A DNA stretch of 64,000 bases, taken from NCBI RefSeq assembly GCF_003999975.1, contig NZ_RJAC01000021.1, positions 62,001-126,000 of the forward strand, written 5' to 3'. Positions 24,656 to 32,773 of this stretch are shown here, piece after piece (position 1 is the stretch's first letter; every line of letters begins with the position of its first letter). The DNA comes from Actinoplanes solisilvae. GTDB taxonomy: Bacteria > Actinomycetota > Actinomycetes > Mycobacteriales > Micromonosporaceae. The translations under genes were made by a program, and so were the position numbers. Under the pieces are notes generated by a model. It did no database searches, was not told the DNA's origin, and saw nothing but the letters and a program-made list of their open reading frames with translations.

Positions 24656-25545
24656 CGGGGGCCTTCGGCGAGCTGAGCTCGGGCGGACACGGTCGGGGCG
24701 GGTTGCAGGGCGGCGGCCGTGAACGCGCCCGACTGGATGCCGGCGAGGTCGAGGGTGACGAAGCGGAAACCAGCCGCGGTCACCGCCTCGTGGATCAGTT
24801 CGCGCAGGGGCGCGGTTACGGCACGCGGGAGGTCCTCGGCGGGGAGTTCGACCCGGGCGATCTCGCCGTGGTGGCGTACGCGGAGATCTTGGAAGCCCAG
24901 ACGGCGCAGGGCTGCCTCGGCGCGTTCGACCTCGCTCAGTTTGCGCGGGCTCACCGTGGTGAAGTGCGGGATGCGTGAGGCCAGGCAGGGCGCGGCCGGT
25001 TTGTCGGCGCACGGGAGGTTGAAGGCGCGCGCGATGCGGCGTACGGCGGCTTTGTTCAGGCCGGCGGTCGCCAGCGGGGTCAAGACGTGGTGGGCGGCCG
25101 CGGCGAGGGCCCCGGGGCGGTCGTGGCGGCGTACGTCGTCGGCGTTTTCGCCGTAGGCCAGGGCGTCGAGCTCGTGACGGGTGAGCACGTCGGTGCTGAT
25201 CCTGGTGAAGAGCTCGTCCTTGCAGTGGAAGCAGCGGTCGGGGCCGTTCGCGCGATAGGCGTCGCGGTCGCCCTCGTGGGTCTCGATCTCGACCACGGGC
25301 ACCCCGATGTGGCGGGCCACCCGGTGCGCGGCGGTCCGCTCGTCGGCGGCCAGGCTGGGCGAGACGCCCAGGATCGCCAGCACCCGTCCGGCCCCCAGCG
25401 CCCGCGCGGCGAGGGCCACCAGCACCGACGAGTCGACGCCGCCCGAGAACGCCACGCCCAGCCGTCCGACCTCGGTCAACTGGCGGGCCACGTGGGCGGC
25501 GGCCGCCTCGGTTTCTGCGGGATCAGGCTCAGTCACGCCCGTCAT
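24652..25545 (-). CDS. larE: ATP-dependent sulfur transferase LarE
   Basis: A 297-residue PP-loop enzyme that adenylates the pincer precursor and adds sulfur, converting carboxylates to thiocarboxylates. The PP-loop is VAFSGGVDSSV. The protein has CFHCKDELF and, later, DKPAAPCLASRIP. Thus it carries a CxxC plus the conserved Cys, the pattern I associate with LarE proteins that hold a [4Fe-4S] cluster, rather than with the single-Cys sacrificial Lactiplantibacillus enzyme. The start is uncertain: ATG at 25545 (used here) or ATG at 25584, adding 13 residues. It heads the larE-larB-larC operon, divergent from the helicase. Confidence 0.9.
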   Translation of the reverse strand: MTGVTEPDPAETEAAAAHVARQLTEVGRLGVAFSGGVDSSVLVALAARALGAGRVLAILGVSPSLAADERTAAHRVARHIGVPVVEIETHEGDRDAYRANGPDRCFHCKDELFTRISTDVLTRHELDALAYGENADDVRRHDRPGALAAAAHHVLTPLATAGLNKAAVRRIARAFNLPCADKPAAPCLASRIPHFTTVSPRKLSEVERAEAALRRLGFQDLRVRHHGEIARVELPAEDLPRAVTAPLRELIHEAVTAAGFRFVTLDLAGIQSGAFTAAALQPAPTVSARAQLAEGPR

Positions 25546-25640
25546 TCCACGCCGCCCGGCCCGCGGGTGGGAAGCGGTTGCCATATGTTGCGGCGAGGCT
25601 GCGGCCAGCCCCCTGGCGTAGTAGGAAAGGGGGCTCTCCT

Positions 25641-27326
25641 ATGGTTGTGGGCATGGACGTTAATCCGCTCGAGTCCGAGGCGGGCTTCGCCGGACTGGGG
25701 TTGCGGGCGGAACTGCTCCGTGCGTTGACCAACCTGGGCTACGAGGAACCGACCCCGATCCAGCAGGAGGCCATCCCGCCGTTGGTGGCCGGCCATGACC
25801 TGGTGGGTCAGGCCGCGACCGGCACCGGCAAGACGGCCGCCTTCGCGCTGCCCGTGCTGCAGAGCCTGGCCTCCGGCAAGCGCTCCGAGGGCCCGGCCGC
25901 GCTCGTGCTCGTGCCCACCCGTGAGCTGGCCGAACAGGTGTCGCAGGCGGTCCACCGCTACGGCCGTGATCTTGGCGTGCGCGTGCTTCCGGTGTACGGC
26001 GGTCAGCCGATCGGGCGCCAGCTCCAGGCGTTGCAGCGTGGCGTCGACGTGGTCGTCGGCACGCCGGGCCGGGTGCTTGATCACATCGAGCGCGAGACCC
26101 TCAACCTCAGCGACGTACGCACCGTCGTGCTCGACGAGGCCGACGAGATGCTCGACATGGGCTTCGCCGAGGACATCGAGGCGATCCTGGCCGAGACGCC
26201 CACCGAGCGCCAGACCGTGCTGTTCTCGGCCACGATGCCGCCCCGTATCGACAGCATCGCGCGCCGTCACCTGCGCGAGCCGGTGCGGATCACGATGGGT
26301 CGCAAGGCCGTCGAACCGGGCGAGATCCCGCTGGTCCGCCAGAGCGCCTACATCGTGGCCCGGCCCTACAAGCAGGCCGCGCTGGGCCGCATCCTGGACG
26401 TCGAGGCTCCCTCGGCCGCGATCGTCTTCTGCCGTACGCGGGAAGAAGTTGATCAGGTCACCGAGAACCTGAACGGTCGCGGGTACCGCGCCGAGGCCCT
26501 GCACGGCGGCATGAGCCAGGACCAGCGAGATCGCGTCATGGGCCGGCTGCGCGGCGGCAGCACGGAACTGCTGGTCGCGACGGACGTGGCCGCTCGCGGG
26601 CTCGACGTCGAGCAGCTCACCCACGTGATCAACTTCAACGTGCCGGTGGCTCCCGAGGCCTACGTCCACCGCATCGGACGGGTGGGGCGGGCCGGGCGCG
26701 AGGGGTCGGCGATCACGCTGGCCGAGCCGCGTGAGCAGCGGATGCTCAAGGCGATCGAGCGGCTCACGGGGCAGCGGATCACCCTCGAGAAGCTGCCGAC
26801 GGTCACCGACCTGCGCGCGCGGCGGCTCGAGCTGACGCGTACGGCGTTGCAGGCCAGCCTGGAGACCGACGACCTCGAACGGTTCCGGGTCGTCCTCGAC
26901 TCGCTGACCGACGAGTTCGACGTCGAGAACGTCGCGCTGGCCGCCATCAAGCTGCTGCACGAGGCGGCGGGCGGCGACGTCGAGGACGAGGAGATCCCGG
27001 CGCCCCGCGAGAGGCCCGAGCGCAACGAGCGCAACGAGCGCAACGACCGCGGGCCGGCTCAGCGGGGGCGACCGTCGAACGACGGCGTCGCGCGATTGTT
27101 CTTCGGCATCGGGCGACGGGCCGGGCTGCGCCCGCAGGACCTGGTGGGCGCGATCGCCGGCGAGTCGGGCCTCAACGCCCGCGACATCGGCGCCATCCAG
27201 ATCACCGACCGGTTCTCGCTGGTCGAGGTGCCCGAGCCGGCCGCCGAGATGGTCATCGCGGCGATGCAGCGCAGCACGATCCGGGGGCGGCGGCCTACGG
27301 TGCGGCGGGAACGTTTCGTACGCTGA
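25641..27326 (+). CDS. DEAD-box RNA helicase (CsdA/DbpA-like)
   Basis: A 561-residue ATP-dependent RNA helicase. All core motifs are present: the Q-motif region PTPIQQEAIPP, ATGTGKTAAF (motif I), PTRELAEQV, TPGRVLDH, LDEADEMLDMGF (II), SATMP (III), VATDVAARGLDVE (V) and YVHRIGRVGRAG (VI). A charged linker with a repeated RNE unit leads to a C-terminal DbpA-type RNA-binding domain (VARLFFGIGRRAGLRPQDLVGAIAGESG). It probably acts in ribosome assembly or cold-shock mRNA unwinding. The ATG at 25641 has GGAAAGGGGG upstream. The last 32 bp overlap the convergent membrane-protein gene. Confidence 0.94.
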   Translation: MVVGMDVNPLESEAGFAGLGLRAELLRALTNLGYEEPTPIQQEAIPPLVAGHDLVGQAATGTGKTAAFALPVLQSLASGKRSEGPAALVLVPTRELAEQVSQAVHRYGRDLGVRVLPVYGGQPIGRQLQALQRGVDVVVGTPGRVLDHIERETLNLSDVRTVVLDEADEMLDMGFAEDIEAILAETPTERQTVLFSATMPPRIDSIARRHLREPVRITMGRKAVEPGEIPLVRQSAYIVARPYKQAALGRILDVEAPSAAIVFCRTREEVDQVTENLNGRGYRAEALHGGMSQDQRDRVMGRLRGGSTELLVATDVAARGLDVEQLTHVINFNVPVAPEAYVHRIGRVGRAGREGSAITLAEPREQRMLKAIERLTGQRITLEKLPTVTDLRARRLELTRTALQASLETDDLERFRVVLDSLTDEFDVENVALAAIKLLHEAAGGDVEDEEIPAPRERPERNERNERNDRGPAQRGRPSNDGVARLFFGIGRRAGLRPQDLVGAIAGESGLNARDIGAIQITDRFSLVEVPEPAAEMVIAAMQRSTIRGRRPTVRRERFVR

Positions 27327-27852
27327 TCTCTTCGGGCAGTTTGCGCAGCCGGTGAATCTCGTGGTGCCGGGCCGGGTCGGCCTCGTTGATCAGGCAGACG
27401 AGGTGCTCGAAGAACGAGACATAGGTCGGCGACCTCAGCGTGCGTTCGGCCCTGATGTACGGCTCCAGGGCCGTCCACGCCCGGCGAGCGCGATTCGGCA
27501 CGATCGCGACGATCATTTTCGTCTCGACCCCGCCCGTCGAGGCCAGCACGCCCAGGCTGCTGTAGAACAGGCCGACGCGGGTCGCGTGGCGGCGCTGCAG
27601 CGGGGTCAGGCCGGTGACGCCGTTGCCGGGTGAGGCTTTCGGCAGCTCGTACAGCACGAATTCCTCGCTCTCCAGGAACTCGTTCGTGCGGCACTCGCGG
27701 GTGAGCAGTTCGATCGTCACCATCGTGCTGTTCGCCCTCTGCATCGAGCGCAGTTGACGCAACCCGAAGAAGGCGGACAGCGCGACGGCCGTGAGCGAGA
27801 TGATGATGGCCGTGATGTTCAGGGCGAAGCTCAAACCGACCTCCGACGTCAT
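27295..27852 (-). CDS. membrane-anchored protein, DUF4760-like
   Basis: A 185-residue protein with one N-terminal transmembrane helix (ALNITAIIISLTAVALSAFF) and a cytoplasmic alpha-helical domain containing TIELLTRECRTNEFLESEEFVLYELP and FYSSLGVLASTGGVE. This layout resembles DUF4760 family proteins of unknown function; the call is tentative. Start at ATG 27852 (MTSEVGLS), with the GGAG of TACGGAG immediately before it; an upstream ATG at 27879 is possible. The 3' end overlaps the helicase gene by 32 bp tail to tail. Confidence 0.6.
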   Translation of the reverse strand: MTSEVGLSFALNITAIIISLTAVALSAFFGLRQLRSMQRANSTMVTIELLTRECRTNEFLESEEFVLYELPKASPGNGVTGLTPLQRRHATRVGLFYSSLGVLASTGGVETKMIVAIVPNRARRAWTALEPYIRAERTLRSPTYVSFFEHLVCLINEADPARHHEIHRLRKLPEEISVRNVPAAP

Positions 27853-27903
27853 CTCCGTACCCGAATCGCAGGGTAACAACGCCGGTCAATGCGTTCGCCC
27901 TGC

Positions 27904-28182
27904 TCAGAAGGGCGCGGGGCCGCTGCCGGTGAGAGACATCAGGATCTGAGTGGCCAGCAGCTTGCGGACGCTGGTGACGTCCACGGCCCCGATCTGGTCG
28001 TAGGGCAGTTCGAGCGAGAGGCCGGTACCGGCGTTACGAAGGTCGTCGGTGTTCTGATCGGGGCGGAACGTGCCGCCCCAGCCGTCGATGCCGCCACGCT
28101 GGTGGGTGCTCAGCGAAGCCATGCCGGACACATGGGTGCCGTCGACGAGGGTGAGCCTGGCCGGCCCGGAGTAGGTCGTCAT
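27904..28182 (-). CDS. small hypothetical protein, 92 aa
   Basis: A small soluble protein beginning MTTYSGPARLTLVDGTHVSGMASL. Alternating hydrophobic residues suggest a beta-barrel-like fold, then GGIDGWGGTF and a C-terminal helix. The ATG at 28182 has GGAGG just before it. I do not recognise a family. Expected to be cytoplasmic. Confidence 0.6.
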   Translation of the reverse strand: MTTYSGPARLTLVDGTHVSGMASLSTHQRGGIDGWGGTFRPDQNTDDLRNAGTGLSLELPYDQIGAVDVTSVRKLLATQILMSLTGSGPAPF

Positions 28183-28253
28183 AACCTCCAACCTATCGGC
28201 CGACCGGTCGGTGCGACGGACTCAGGGGCGGGGGGCCCGGGCATAATCCGGTC

Positions 28254-28493
28254 GTGTTACGGATGCGGGCGGCCGTCGACGCCCCGTCCGGGGGCTCGCT
28301 GGACGAGGTCAGCCTGTCGGCGCTGCTCGACGTTCTGGTGGCCCGTTCGGGGGACACGCTGGGAGCTGTGGACCTGTGGAGCACCAAGATCAGCGGCTCG
28401 CCGGCCCTGATCGACCATCCCGATCTTGCGACCCTGGCTACTCCAGCCCGTCCCGCGGGATCGGCTCGCCGACCCGGAAGTCCCGGAAGCTGA
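28254..28493 (+). CDS. possible small leaderless gene or gene remnant
   Basis: An open frame of 79 codons with actinomycete codon bias for its first 60 codons (VLRMRAAVDAPSGGSLDEVSLSALLDVL). A CATAAT box at 28242-28247 ends 6 bases before the GTG, as expected for a leaderless transcript. The last 56 bases overlap the DUF1349 gene tail to tail and read as low-quality Pro/Arg/Ser sequence, so it may be the start of a gene that has lost its end. Function unknown. Confidence 0.4.
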   Translation: MLRMRAAVDAPSGGSLDEVSLSALLDVLVARSGDTLGAVDLWSTKISGSPALIDHPDLATLATPARPAGSARRPGSPGS

Positions 28494-29007
28494 CCTCGAG
28501 CCCCGCACGCTGTGGCGAGCAGCACATGACCCCGACATCGATCGTCTCCGGCAGATCGAGATGGCCGAGCCGGACCAGATGCCACGACCCGTCCTCGTCG
28601 CCGCGGTGCACGCAGACCGCCGATCCGAAGCGGGTCAGCCGCAGCTTGAGCTCACCGCGGAACCCGGGCAGCGGCACCACGGACAGGTCGGAGAAGTCGC
28701 GGGTGAGCACGGTGCTGAGCTGCACGGCACCGGAGGTGACCTCGAGACCCGTCTTCAGCCAGGTGCGCTCGTCGGCGCGCAGCATCAGACCGGCCTGATC
28801 GAACAACGTGGAATGCCCGGCCGAGACGGTCACCTCGGCGGTGAAGTCGCCGGTGACCGCGCGACGGTAGAAGTGCCCGTTGTCGGTCACGTAGCCGTAG
28901 AAGGTACGCCGCCAGAAATCCGTCTTCAACCCGGTGACGACCCGGATCAGCCCGTCGTTCTCCGACCACTGAGGAGGCTCGTTGAGCCACGACATCTCAC
29001 TCGGCAT
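28438..29007 (-). CDS. DUF1349 concanavalin-like protein
   Basis: A 189-residue protein matching the DUF1349 family (concanavalin/laminin-G-like jelly roll): W-rich start MSWLNEPPQWSEN, TDFWRRTFYGYVTDNGHFYRR, DQAGLMLRADERTWLKTGLE and SFRDFRVGEPI at the end. Family members probably bind carbohydrates or act as lectin-like or lyase-related modules. No signal peptide, so intracellular. Start at ATG 29007; a second ATG four codons in is possible. Confidence 0.82.
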   Translation of the reverse strand: MPSEMSWLNEPPQWSENDGLIRVVTGLKTDFWRRTFYGYVTDNGHFYRRAVTGDFTAEVTVSAGHSTLFDQAGLMLRADERTWLKTGLEVTSGAVQLSTVLTRDFSDLSVVPLPGFRGELKLRLTRFGSAVCVHRGDEDGSWHLVRLGHLDLPETIDVGVMCCSPQRAGLEVSFRDFRVGEPIPRDGLE

Positions 29008-29210
29008 CGCGCCAGTCTAGGCCCGCGACCTCAGCTTCGTGACCAGGTCGCGCAGCCAGGCTCAAGCCCAGACCTAGAGTCCGGGGACACGTTGAGCACA
29101 GCGCCGGCCGGAAGATGCCGGGTCCACGATGCATGCTGCTGGTCTTGTCGCGCCGCATTGTCGACGGCGAAGGGCCAGCGTGGCATCGATGTTGATGATA
29201 TTGAAGAGGC

Positions 29211-30893
29211 ATGACGATCAACCATCCTTTGCGGCGCCGCCGCGGCGCGGTCCTGATGGCCGCGACGGTGGCCGCCACCGGTGTGCTGCTCGCCCCCGCC
29301 GCCGCGTTCGCCGACGCCACCGGTGAGTTCGAGAACGACGGGTTCATCTATCCCCCGGCCAACGGATCGCATCTCACCGACTCGGCCGCGAGTGGTGGGG
29401 CGGCCGTCGCCATGTGGGGCACGACCAGCAACGACATCGTTCTCGCGACCGGGGACGTGACCACCACGGCGTTCCGGATCAGGGCCAAGCAGGCGGCCTG
29501 CGGTCCGGCGGCGGCGCAGATGGCGGTGAAGGTCAACGGCGTGGCCGCGGGCACGGTCACCGTCTCCGCGACCACGTGGACCGATTACACGGTCACCGGG
29601 ACCTGGACGGGGGACTGGCCGCTCGTCCACATCGACTTCCTGAACTCGTACGAGGGAACCTGTAGGCAGTTGCACCTCGACCGGATCACCGCCGTGACCG
29701 GGACCACGTATTACGTCGACCCGGCCGGCAGCAACAGCAACAACGGCACCTCGCCGAGCAGCGCCTGGAAGACCGTCGCCGAGGTCAACGCCCGTACGCT
29801 GGTTCCGGGTGACACGGTGCTGTTCAAGCGCGGCCAGACGTTCACCGGCACGGGGCTGACCGCCGACACGGCCCGGATCACGTACGGCGCCTACGGTGAC
29901 GAGAACGGCGCGCTGCCGGTCCTCGACGCGAACCGGGGCGCGAGCCACGTCATCGACGTCTCGGCGCCGGGCGTGGTCGTGCAGGACCTGCAGGTGCAGA
30001 AGGGCGGGGCCGGCGATCAGGTCGGCATCTCGGTCACGGCCGCGGATGTGATCGTGCGGCGGGTGATCGCGACCGACAATGCGATCGGCGTGCAGGCGGA
30101 CGACGGCGCCGACCGGCTGCGGGTCACCGAGAGCGTGCTGCGCGACAACACCATGGTCATCCAGCCGGGCGGCGGAAACGACGACTACGGCGCGTGCGGT
30201 GTCTCGGTGCTCGCGGCCGACGGTGTGCAGATCGATCACAACACGTTCAGCGGCAACGTCGGCGACTCGGACGACTTCGGGCAGGACGGCTCGGCTGTCG
30301 AGCTCTACGGCGGCACGAACACGACCGTGCACCACAACACCGCGGTCGACAACCACACGTTCTCCGAGCTGGGCAACGACGGCACGAACAACACGCATTT
30401 CTACGACAACGTGATCACCACGACGGTGTCGGGGCCCGAGGACGCGTACGGCTTCAACGTGCAGGGAACCGGTGACTTCGGCGGGGTGGACAACACGATC
30501 ATCACGAACAACACGATCGTCATGCTCAGCCTGCGTGCGGGCCCGCTCTCGACGGGTCTGGAGCCCGGTGTCGTGCAGTTCCACAACAACGTCGTGCAGG
30601 CCGTCAACGCCGGTCACAACGAGGCAGCCATCGACGAGGGTCACAACGTCTACTACGGCCACAACTACACCGGCATCAAGTCGATCCACAGCGCCGGTGG
30701 CACCACGGCCGCCCCGTCCTCGGTCGAGGCCGACCCGAAGTTCGAGTCGAGCGACAACCTCCGCCTCAGGTCGGGCTCGCCTGCCCTCAACCGGGGGATC
30801 GACGCGTACGGGGTGACGACCGACTGGGACGGCGATGCGCGCTGGATCGGCCCGGGCGTCGACGCCGGTGCCTACGAGCGCCAGACTGCCTGA
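29211..30893 (+). CDS. secreted beta-helix protein with xylan-binding-type module
   Basis: A 560-residue exported protein. Residues 1-35 are a signal peptide (basic start, hydrophobic core, AAAFA site). Residues about 36-165 form a jelly-roll carbohydrate-binding domain (FRIRAKQAACGPAAAQMAVKVNG, CRQLHLDRITA) like the calcium-dependent xylan-binding CBM36/CBM60 types. The rest starts with the typical TYYVDPAGSNSNNGTSPSSAWKTVAEVN and forms a right-handed parallel beta-helix with many N-rich turns (HNTFSGN, TNNTIVM), as in pectate-lyase-like and polysaccharide lyase proteins. Catalytic residues cannot be named. ATG at 29211 follows GAAGAGG. A plant-cell-wall role is likely. Confidence 0.8.
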   Translation: MTINHPLRRRRGAVLMAATVAATGVLLAPAAAFADATGEFENDGFIYPPANGSHLTDSAASGGAAVAMWGTTSNDIVLATGDVTTTAFRIRAKQAACGPAAAQMAVKVNGVAAGTVTVSATTWTDYTVTGTWTGDWPLVHIDFLNSYEGTCRQLHLDRITAVTGTTYYVDPAGSNSNNGTSPSSAWKTVAEVNARTLVPGDTVLFKRGQTFTGTGLTADTARITYGAYGDENGALPVLDANRGASHVIDVSAPGVVVQDLQVQKGGAGDQVGISVTAADVIVRRVIATDNAIGVQADDGADRLRVTESVLRDNTMVIQPGGGNDDYGACGVSVLAADGVQIDHNTFSGNVGDSDDFGQDGSAVELYGGTNTTVHHNTAVDNHTFSELGNDGTNNTHFYDNVITTTVSGPEDAYGFNVQGTGDFGGVDNTIITNNTIVMLSLRAGPLSTGLEPGVVQFHNNVVQAVNAGHNEAAIDEGHNVYYGHNYTGIKSIHSAGGTTAAPSSVEADPKFESSDNLRLRSGSPALNRGIDAYGVTTDWDGDARWIGPGVDAGAYERQTA

Positions 30894-30956
30894 CGATCGC
30901 TTGCGGGGGAGTCCGCCGGGCTTCCCCGCAGGTCAGAATTGCTGCACGATGCCCTG

Positions 30957-32708
30957 ATGGGGGTGCTGCGCTCGATCAACGTCGGGAAGCCCAAGGACGT
31001 GCCCTGGCACGGCCGGACGGTCTTCACCGGCATCTGGAAGACACCCGTCGACGGCCCGGCGATGGTGCGCCGGCTCAACATCGACGGCGACGGGCAGGGC
31101 GATCTCGGCGGCCACGGCGGCGAGATGCGGGCCGTGTTCGTCTACCAGCTCGACGCGTACCGATATTGGGAGAAATTTCTCGGCCGCGACGATTTCACCC
31201 ACGGCCAGTTCGGGGAGAACTTCACGATCGACGGCCTGCCCGACGACGAGGTGTACATCGGCGACCGCTACCGCATCGGCGGGGCGCTCTTCGAGGTCAC
31301 CCAGCCGCGGGTCACGTGCTATCGGGTCGGCCTGCGGATGGACGACGCCCGGATGCCGGCGCTGCTCGTGCAACATCATCGGCCTGGCTTCTACTTCCGC
31401 GTGCTCGAAGAGGGTTCGGTGCAGGCGGGCGACGAGATCGTCAAGGTCGCCGACGGCCCCGAACGGATGACCGTCGCCGAGATGGACGGCCTGCTCTACC
31501 TGCCCGGCCATCCGCTCGACCGGATCGAGCGGGCGCTGCGCATCCCCGCGCTCAGCCCCGGCTGGCAGGGCTCCTTCCGGGCGATGGTGAGCCGACCGGC
31601 GTCGGCGAGCGGCAACGCGGGCCTGGTCGAGACCGAGCCGCCCCCGGCCTGGCCGGGCTTCCGGCAGTTGCGGGTCGCCGCGGTCGAGACCGAGAGCAAG
31701 ACCATTTCCTCCGTACGCCTAGAGGACCCGGATGGCAATCGAGTGCCGGCGCCGCTGCCGGGGCAGTTCTTGACTGTGCGGCTGCGGCCCGACTCGGGAC
31801 AGCCGCCGCTGATCCGCAGCTATTCGCTGTCGGGGCCGCCGGACGGCGCCGGATATCGCATCAGCGTGAAGCAGGAACCGCACGGGGCGGCCAGCACCTA
31901 TTTGCACGCCCGCGTCCACCCGGGCGACCTGATCGACGTGGCCGCGCCGCGGGGGACTTTCGTGCTGCGCCCGGGTTCGACGCCGGTGCTGCTGATCAGC
32001 GGCGGGGTCGGGGCTACGCCGATGCTCGCGATGCTCTACGCGGTCGCGGCGGGGATGCCCGAGCGTGAGGTGTGGTGGTTGCAGGCCGCCCGCGACGGCG
32101 CCGACCGCCCGTTCGCGGCGGAGACGGCGGCGCTGCTGGCCGCCCTGCCGAACGCGCGGTCCAACATCTGTTTCAGCCGCCCGGACTCGGATGATCGGCT
32201 CGGCCGCGACTACGACCGGGCCGGCCATTTGACGGTCGACGTGCTCCGGGCGCTGCCCGTGCCGGTCGACGCCGACGCCTATCTCTGCGGGCCGACCGAG
32301 TTTCTGGCCGATCTCTCGGCGGCCCTGCTCGACGTCGGGCTGGCGCCGGAACGCGTGAACACCGAGATCTTCGGGGCCCGGCCGGGTCTCACGCCGGGCA
32401 TCAGCGCAGCGCCGGGCGGCGCGCCACACCCACCCGCAGGGTCGCCCGGCGACGGGCCGCCGGTCTCCTTCGTTCGCAGCGGCCTGACCGTCGACTGGCC
32501 CGCCGGTCGCGGCAGCCTGCTCGACCTCGCCGAGGCCTGCGACGTGCCGGTGCGCTGGTCCTGCCGGATCGGGGTGTGCCACACGTGCGAGTCGGGCCTG
32601 CTCTCGGGCGAGGTCTCCTACACCACCGAACCGGTCGACCCACCAGCCGACGGTAACGTGCTGATCTGCTCAGCCCAGCCGAAAGGACCGGTCGTCCTCG
32701 ACCTCTGA
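30957..32708 (+). CDS. MOSC-flavin reductase-ferredoxin fusion oxidoreductase
   Basis: A 583-residue three-part protein. Residues 1-215 form a MOSC domain of the YiiM type (GGHGGEMRAVFVYQ, FGENFTIDGL, QPRVTCYRVGLRMDD with the conserved Cys), which binds molybdenum cofactor or a sulfur-carrying ligand. Residues 225-480 are a ferredoxin-NADP reductase-type FAD/NAD domain (RSYSLSG, LISGGVGATPMLAMLY, YLCGPTEFLADL). The C-terminal 95 residues are a plant-type 2Fe-2S ferredoxin (SCRIGVCHTCESGLL and LICSAQ). It resembles N-hydroxylated-base reductases or other electron-delivery modules for a Mo enzyme. Start at ATG 30957. Confidence 0.85.
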   Translation: MGVLRSINVGKPKDVPWHGRTVFTGIWKTPVDGPAMVRRLNIDGDGQGDLGGHGGEMRAVFVYQLDAYRYWEKFLGRDDFTHGQFGENFTIDGLPDDEVYIGDRYRIGGALFEVTQPRVTCYRVGLRMDDARMPALLVQHHRPGFYFRVLEEGSVQAGDEIVKVADGPERMTVAEMDGLLYLPGHPLDRIERALRIPALSPGWQGSFRAMVSRPASASGNAGLVETEPPPAWPGFRQLRVAAVETESKTISSVRLEDPDGNRVPAPLPGQFLTVRLRPDSGQPPLIRSYSLSGPPDGAGYRISVKQEPHGAASTYLHARVHPGDLIDVAAPRGTFVLRPGSTPVLLISGGVGATPMLAMLYAVAAGMPEREVWWLQAARDGADRPFAAETAALLAALPNARSNICFSRPDSDDRLGRDYDRAGHLTVDVLRALPVPVDADAYLCGPTEFLADLSAALLDVGLAPERVNTEIFGARPGLTPGISAAPGGAPHPPAGSPGDGPPVSFVRSGLTVDWPAGRGSLLDLAEACDVPVRWSCRIGVCHTCESGLLSGEVSYTTEPVDPPADGNVLICSAQPKGPVVLDL

Positions 32709-32773
32709 CGCGCCCGGCCCTCGCCCCGCGCGGCCGTGCCCCCGCGCGGGCGTGGCTTGCCCTGGACCGCCCC

